Notes under the pieces: model-generated
The model's database searches: none
Told to the model about the DNA's origin: nothing
The model's input: the letters and a program-made list of their open reading frames with translations, nothing else
Position numbers and translations under genes: made by a program
Shown: piece after piece, positions 61,085-64,000 of the stretch
Layout: each line of letters begins with the position of its first letter
Position numbering within the stretch: position 1 is the stretch's first letter
Assembly (NCBI RefSeq): GCF_019393635.1
Contig: NC_057861.1
Coordinates: 85,429,827 to 85,493,826, forward strand
Direction: 5' to 3'
Length of the DNA stretch: 64,000 nt
Source: Dromiciops gliroides
Taxonomy: Eukaryota; Chordata; Mammalia; Microbiotheria; Microbiotheriidae

Positions 61085-61237
61085 CTCCTTTTTTTTTTTT
61101 TTTGTGGGGCAGTGAGGGCTAAGTGACTTTCCTAGGGTCAAACAGCTGTTAAGTGTCAGGTGTCTGAGGCCACATTTGAACTCAGGTCCTTCTGAATCCA
61201 GGGACAGTGCTTTACCACTGTGTCACCTAGCTGCCCT
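61085..61237 (-). mobile_element. WSINE1-like SINE
   Basis: Antisense copy; TCTTTCTCCTTTTT before it and TCTTTCTCCTTTTT after it form the duplication. Preceded by a (TCC/TTC)n-rich run at 61022-61084. Confidence 0.92.
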
Positions 61238-61271
61238 CCATCTTTCTCCTTTTTAAGGAATGTAATAGGGG

Positions 61272-61311
61272 GCAATGTCACTTAACCCTCATTTCTCCGC
61301 CAAAAACAAAC
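61272..61311 (+). mobile_element. Strongly 5'-truncated WSINE1-like SINE
   Basis: Only the last about 40 bases remain (GTCACTTAACCCTCATTTCT plus a CAAA-rich tail). AATGTAATAG before and AATGTAATGG after suggest true target-site duplication. Confidence 0.72.
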
Positions 61312-61319
61312 AAAAATAA

Positions 61320-61530
61320 TGTAATGGTAGCCAGTATATACACATTTCTGGTGCTGCTGATTTTATACAGCATCATAGGTCTTTCCATATTTCCTTGTAT
61401 GTTTCCTAGTTATTATTGTTTATAGTGTTGTAATGTTTCATTACTTTAATTTCTCTTTGATGGAGCCCTGTGATTTAATCACATGGGCAATTTTTCATGA
61501 GTAAAGTCCATGCTACTCCATCCCCCCACC
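61320..61530. other. Unassigned AT-rich stretch
   Basis: TTCCATATTTCCTTGTATG-type text could be antisense LINE; not secure. Confidence 0.4.
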
Positions 61531-61536
61531 CCCAAG

Positions 61537-61782
61537 TCCAGCATGGTGGCTGCAGGTCTATAATCCCTGATAGAAAAGGGAGCTAAGGCTGTGGAGTTCA
61601 GAGCTGTAGTAGGGCAAAAGCTGAGCACAGCGGAAGGAGAGGAGATGACCAGGATGCCTTAGGAAGGGAGAAACAATGAAGGTTTGGGAAAATTAAACAG
61701 GTTAAAGTATTTTCCTTATGCTTTAATGTTGGAATTGGCCTATTGCACTTCCAGTCTGGGAAAGGCAAGATAGGGAGACAGA
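61537..61782 (+). pseudogene. RN7SL: 7SL (SRP) RNA retropseudogene with an internal deletion
   Basis: Plus strand. Alu-domain start CCAGCATGGTGGCTGCAGGT, then GGGAGCTAAGGCTGTGGAGT, TCAGAGCTGTAGTAGGGCAA, a loss of roughly 25-30 bases, TGACCAGGATGCCTTAGGAA, AAACAGGTTAAAGTATT and the 3' end CCTATTGCACTTCCAGTCTG with GGGAAAGGCAAGATAGGGAG. The order equals 7SL RNA. Followed by a purine-rich tail that turns into (GA)n. Confidence 0.8.
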
Positions 61783-61822
61783 AAGAGAGGAAGAGAAAGA
61801 GAGAGAGAGAAAAAGAGAGAGA

Positions 61823-61867
<45 letters not shown>

Positions 61868-61885
61868 AAGGAAGGAAAGAAAGAA
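61783..61885. repeat. (GA)n-rich tail of the 7SL copy
   Basis: AGAAAGAGAGG text, then pure GA at about 61828-61863, then GGAAGGAAAG. It begins at the end of the 7SL homology, so it likely derives from the A tail. Confidence 0.9.
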
Positions 61886-61929
61886 AAAGAAAGGAAGGAA
61901 CAAAAAAGAATCCTCTTCATTGTATGTCA

Positions 61930-62010
61930 TACAGGGTATTTCCAGTCATTTTACTGTTACAAATAAAGCAGGTATGACTATTTTTGTACAAGTAGGGCCT
62001 CCCCCCCCCA
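61930..62010 (-). repeat. L1 antisense scrap
   Basis: TTCCAGTCATTTTACTGTTA, CAAATAAAGCAGGTATGACT and TTTTTGTACAAGTAGGGCC. Confidence 0.5.
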
Positions 62011-62044
62011 TACCTTTTTAGATATAAGGATAGAGTGGTTCACT

Positions 62045-62350
62045 GAATTCTATTAACTGTCAGGTACCTTCCAGATCATTTAATCTGACTGTTCTTTGAA
62101 ACATACATTTAAACAACATCCCCAACAAGTCATCACCCAATCTTTGCTTGAATGCTTCTAGTAAGAAGGAGAAAACCATCTATCTCATGGAGAGACTAAG
62201 AAACAGTTGGACAGCCAGTTGTTAAGATGATCTTCCTTCGTCTGCACTGAAACCTACCTTGCTATTATTTCTAATTCCATGGCTTGTTGTGTCCTCTGAG
62301 GTCATGCCAACTAAGTCTAGCCTCTCCTCCCTTTCATTTATTTAATGACA
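62045..62350 (+). repeat. CR1/L3 LINE 3' fragment
   Basis: CAACATCCCCAACAAGTCAT, CACCCAATCTTTGCTTGAAT, GAAGGAGAAAACCATCTATC. More decayed than the copy at 63320. Confidence 0.65.
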
Positions 62351-62389
62351 ACAAGGTTTCTCTTCTTCAAAAGGCATCATTTAATCCTA

Positions 62390-62595
62390 CATCATGGGAT
62401 TACAGAGTTAGAGATGGAAGGGAATTTAGAGAACATCTTGTCCATCCCCTTCACTTAAAAGATGAGGAAACTGAGGTCCAGAAAAAAGTTAAGGACCCTG
62501 CCCAAGTTTTCATAGTTCCCAAGTGGCCAATCTAGGAATGACAACCAGGTCCTCTTACTCTAAATTCAAGCCTCTTTCCACTGTACTCCACTGCT
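62390..62595. repeat. CR1-type 3' end plus MIR-like text
   Basis: GGATTACAGAGTTAGAGATG, GATGAGGAAACTGAGGTCCA, GGTCCTCTTACTCTAAATTC. Confidence 0.6.
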
Positions 62596-62749
62596 TCCAG
62601 GTAGGAAGCAGGTAGGGTGAAGAGATCAAGTGAAGGAACTCAAGACCTTCAGGAAGCAGCTGACAGAGGTTAAGGAGAGCAGTCAAGGATGCAGTGATTT
62701 TTACATGAATCAGCAGATGAAAGCTAAAACCACCCTGGGAAAAAGTCTG

Positions 62750-62995
62750 GGCCGTGGGCTGGTTGTACAACGGATAGAACACTGAATTTAGGAAGACCTG
62801 AGTTCCATTCTGGCCTCTGCCACTTATTAGCTTTGTGATCGTGGGCAAGTTACTTAACTTTTTTAAGTAACTTTTTTAAGTTACTTAAGTTTCAGTTTGC
62901 TCATCTGCAAAATGGGGGTAATAATAGCAACTCCCTATAAAGGTTGTTGAGAGGATAAAGAATGAGATAATATGTGTAAAGTGCTTTGAAGATTG
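62750..62995 (+). repeat. MIR-type SINE with internal reiteration
   Basis: GGGCTGGTTGTACAACGGAT, GGGCAAGTTACTTAACTTTT, GTAATAATAGCAACTCCC. AAGTTACTT and its complement AAGTAACTT repeat between 62847 and 62890, which extends the CORE by about 30 bases. Confidence 0.85.
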
Positions 62996-63133
62996 TATTA
63001 TCATCACCCCTGAAAGAGATAATGCTTGAAAAGGGTTGCGGCATAGTCAAAACCAGGACACCAGCAGCATAAATGACTATCAATACCTCCAGTGAAAGAG
63101 AGGAATAGTGTTCTAGGTTTTCAAAGCCCAATG

Positions 63134-63308
63134 GGGGAGGGGGGCAGCTAGGTAATGAAGTGGATAAAGCACCAGCCTTGGATTCAGGAGGACCTGAGTT
63201 CAAATCCAGATTCAGACACTTGACATTTACTAGCCCCTGGGCAAGTCACTTAACTCTCATTGCCATGAGGAGGAGGAAGAGGAGGAGGAGGAGGAGGAGG
63301 AGAAGGAG
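63134..63308 (+). mobile_element. WSINE1-like SINE with (GGA)n tail and target-site duplication
   Basis: Sense copy; CTAGCTGTGTGACC is reduced to CTAGCC. The tail is GAGGAG triplets (63265-63308). AGCCCAATG at 63125-63133 and 63309-63317 brackets body and tail. Confidence 0.93.
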
Positions 63309-63319
63309 AGCCCAATGAG

Positions 63320-63830
63320 GCACAATCCTAGGATTGGAAGAAACCTTAGAGACCACATAATACAACCCACACTTAAATTAACAGCTCCTCTAAGACATCC
63401 TCAACAAGTGGTCACCTAGCCTTTTCGTGAAGCTCTCCAGCAAGGGAGAACCCATGGCCTTGACTCATCCCATTTCACTTATGGATAGCTGTAATTGTTG
63501 GGAAGTTATTCCTCACAGCGAGCCCAAGTTTACCCCCATTCCACCCATTACTCACATTTCTGTCATGTGGGACCAAGTGGAATGAATCCAATCCTTCTTC
63601 CACACACTAATCCCTTGAAATACTTGCAGACACTCCACTGGACTAAATATACCTAGGTTTCTTCAATTGAAGGAAGTTTCAAAGGATAGCAAGACCCTTC
63701 ACTCTCATAGCTGCTCCCTTCCCCTACACTTGCTAGCTCATCAATGCTCTTCCTTAAATGTGGTATCCCAAATAGAACACAATACTCCAGATATGGCAGA
63801 GACTATTCCCAGGACCCTGGGAGAGAGGAG
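63320..63830 (+). repeat. CR1/L3 LINE 3' region, well preserved
   Basis: GATTGGAAGAAACCTTAGAG, AAGTGGTCACCTAGCCTTTT, GGAAGTTATTCCTCACAGCG, CCTTGAAATACTTGCAGACA, GCTAGCTCATCAATGCTCTT and ATAGAACACAATACTCCAGA follow the known CR1 3' order for about 500 bp. Confidence 0.85.
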
Positions 63831-63894
63831 AGCGAGGTTCAGTCATCAGAGTGAAGGAGGCAGAGCCAAGAAGACTAGAGCTCCAAGGGGGTTG

Positions 63895-64000
63895 TAGTAT
63901 CAGAGATTTTAGGATTGGAAGGGACTTCAGAGGCCATCTATATGAACCCCAGTCACAAGCACGGTGCCTGGCACAGAATATGTACTTAATAAAAATGCTT
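63895..64000 (+). repeat. CR1 3' end scrap and L2 tail, cut by the window edge
   Basis: TTTTAGGATTGGAAGGGACT (CR1-type) then CGGTGCCTGGCACAGAATAT and GTACTTAATAAAAATGC (L2-type end). Confidence 0.6.

Overview
The window is typical gene-poor marsupial nuclear DNA. The evidence is about forty copies of a short tRNA-headed SINE starting GGGGCAGCTAGGTGG and ending in an A-rich tail (the WSINE1-like class of marsupials). Alongside are longer MAR1-like SINEs ending in GAACAACAACAA, MIR-type CORE-SINEs, L2 and CR1/L3 LINE remnants, hAT-type DNA transposon remnants, and an L1 lineage whose ORF1 and 3' end look marsupial. An Australian marsupial is my best guess. Family names come from recognition by eye, not from a database search, and the species cannot be fixed from this sequence.

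The only protein-coding sequence I can support is an intronless cyclophilin A (PPIA) retrocopy at 43019-43842. It has a full 165-codon frame, a GC-rich leader, a PPIA-like 3' UTR, a poly(A) signal, a short A tail and a 12-bp target-site duplication. Two 7SL RNA retropseudogenes are also present, at 50192-50500 (minus) and 61537-61782 (plus). I find no tRNA, rRNA or CRISPR locus and no convincing multi-exon host gene. The window reads as intergenic or deep intronic.

Layout. 1-5.9 kb: MIR and SINE copies and a CR1/L3 reverse-transcriptase remnant split by younger insertions. 6-18.5 kb: L1 3' ends, L2 antisense fragments and SINEs with clear target-site duplications. 18.5-20.6 kb: a unique block, a 440-bp TC-rich tract and a hAT remnant. 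20.6-31.5 kb: mixed LINE/SINE, an L1 ORF2 fragment, and a three-copy tandem SINE array whose middle copy is chimeric. 31.5-42.5 kb: unique blocks alternating with L2 antisense and SINEs. 42.9-43.9 kb: PPIA retrocopy. 44.9-47.7 kb: a degenerate minisatellite holding an L1 5' half that itself carries a solo LTR and a SINE. 48-54 kb: a hAT remnant hit by three SINEs, a 280-bp TTCC array, 7SL, CR1, L2 and an L1 3' end. 54-64 kb: fairly unique GC-richer blocks, then SINEs, the second 7SL copy and CR1 3' ends.

Nothing here forms an operon or pathway. The informative content is the nested insertion history. L1 activity accounts for the A-tailed SINEs, the PPIA copy and both 7SL copies; the MAR1-like SINEs carry RTE-like tails. 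Several retrocopy tails have since grown into microsatellites.
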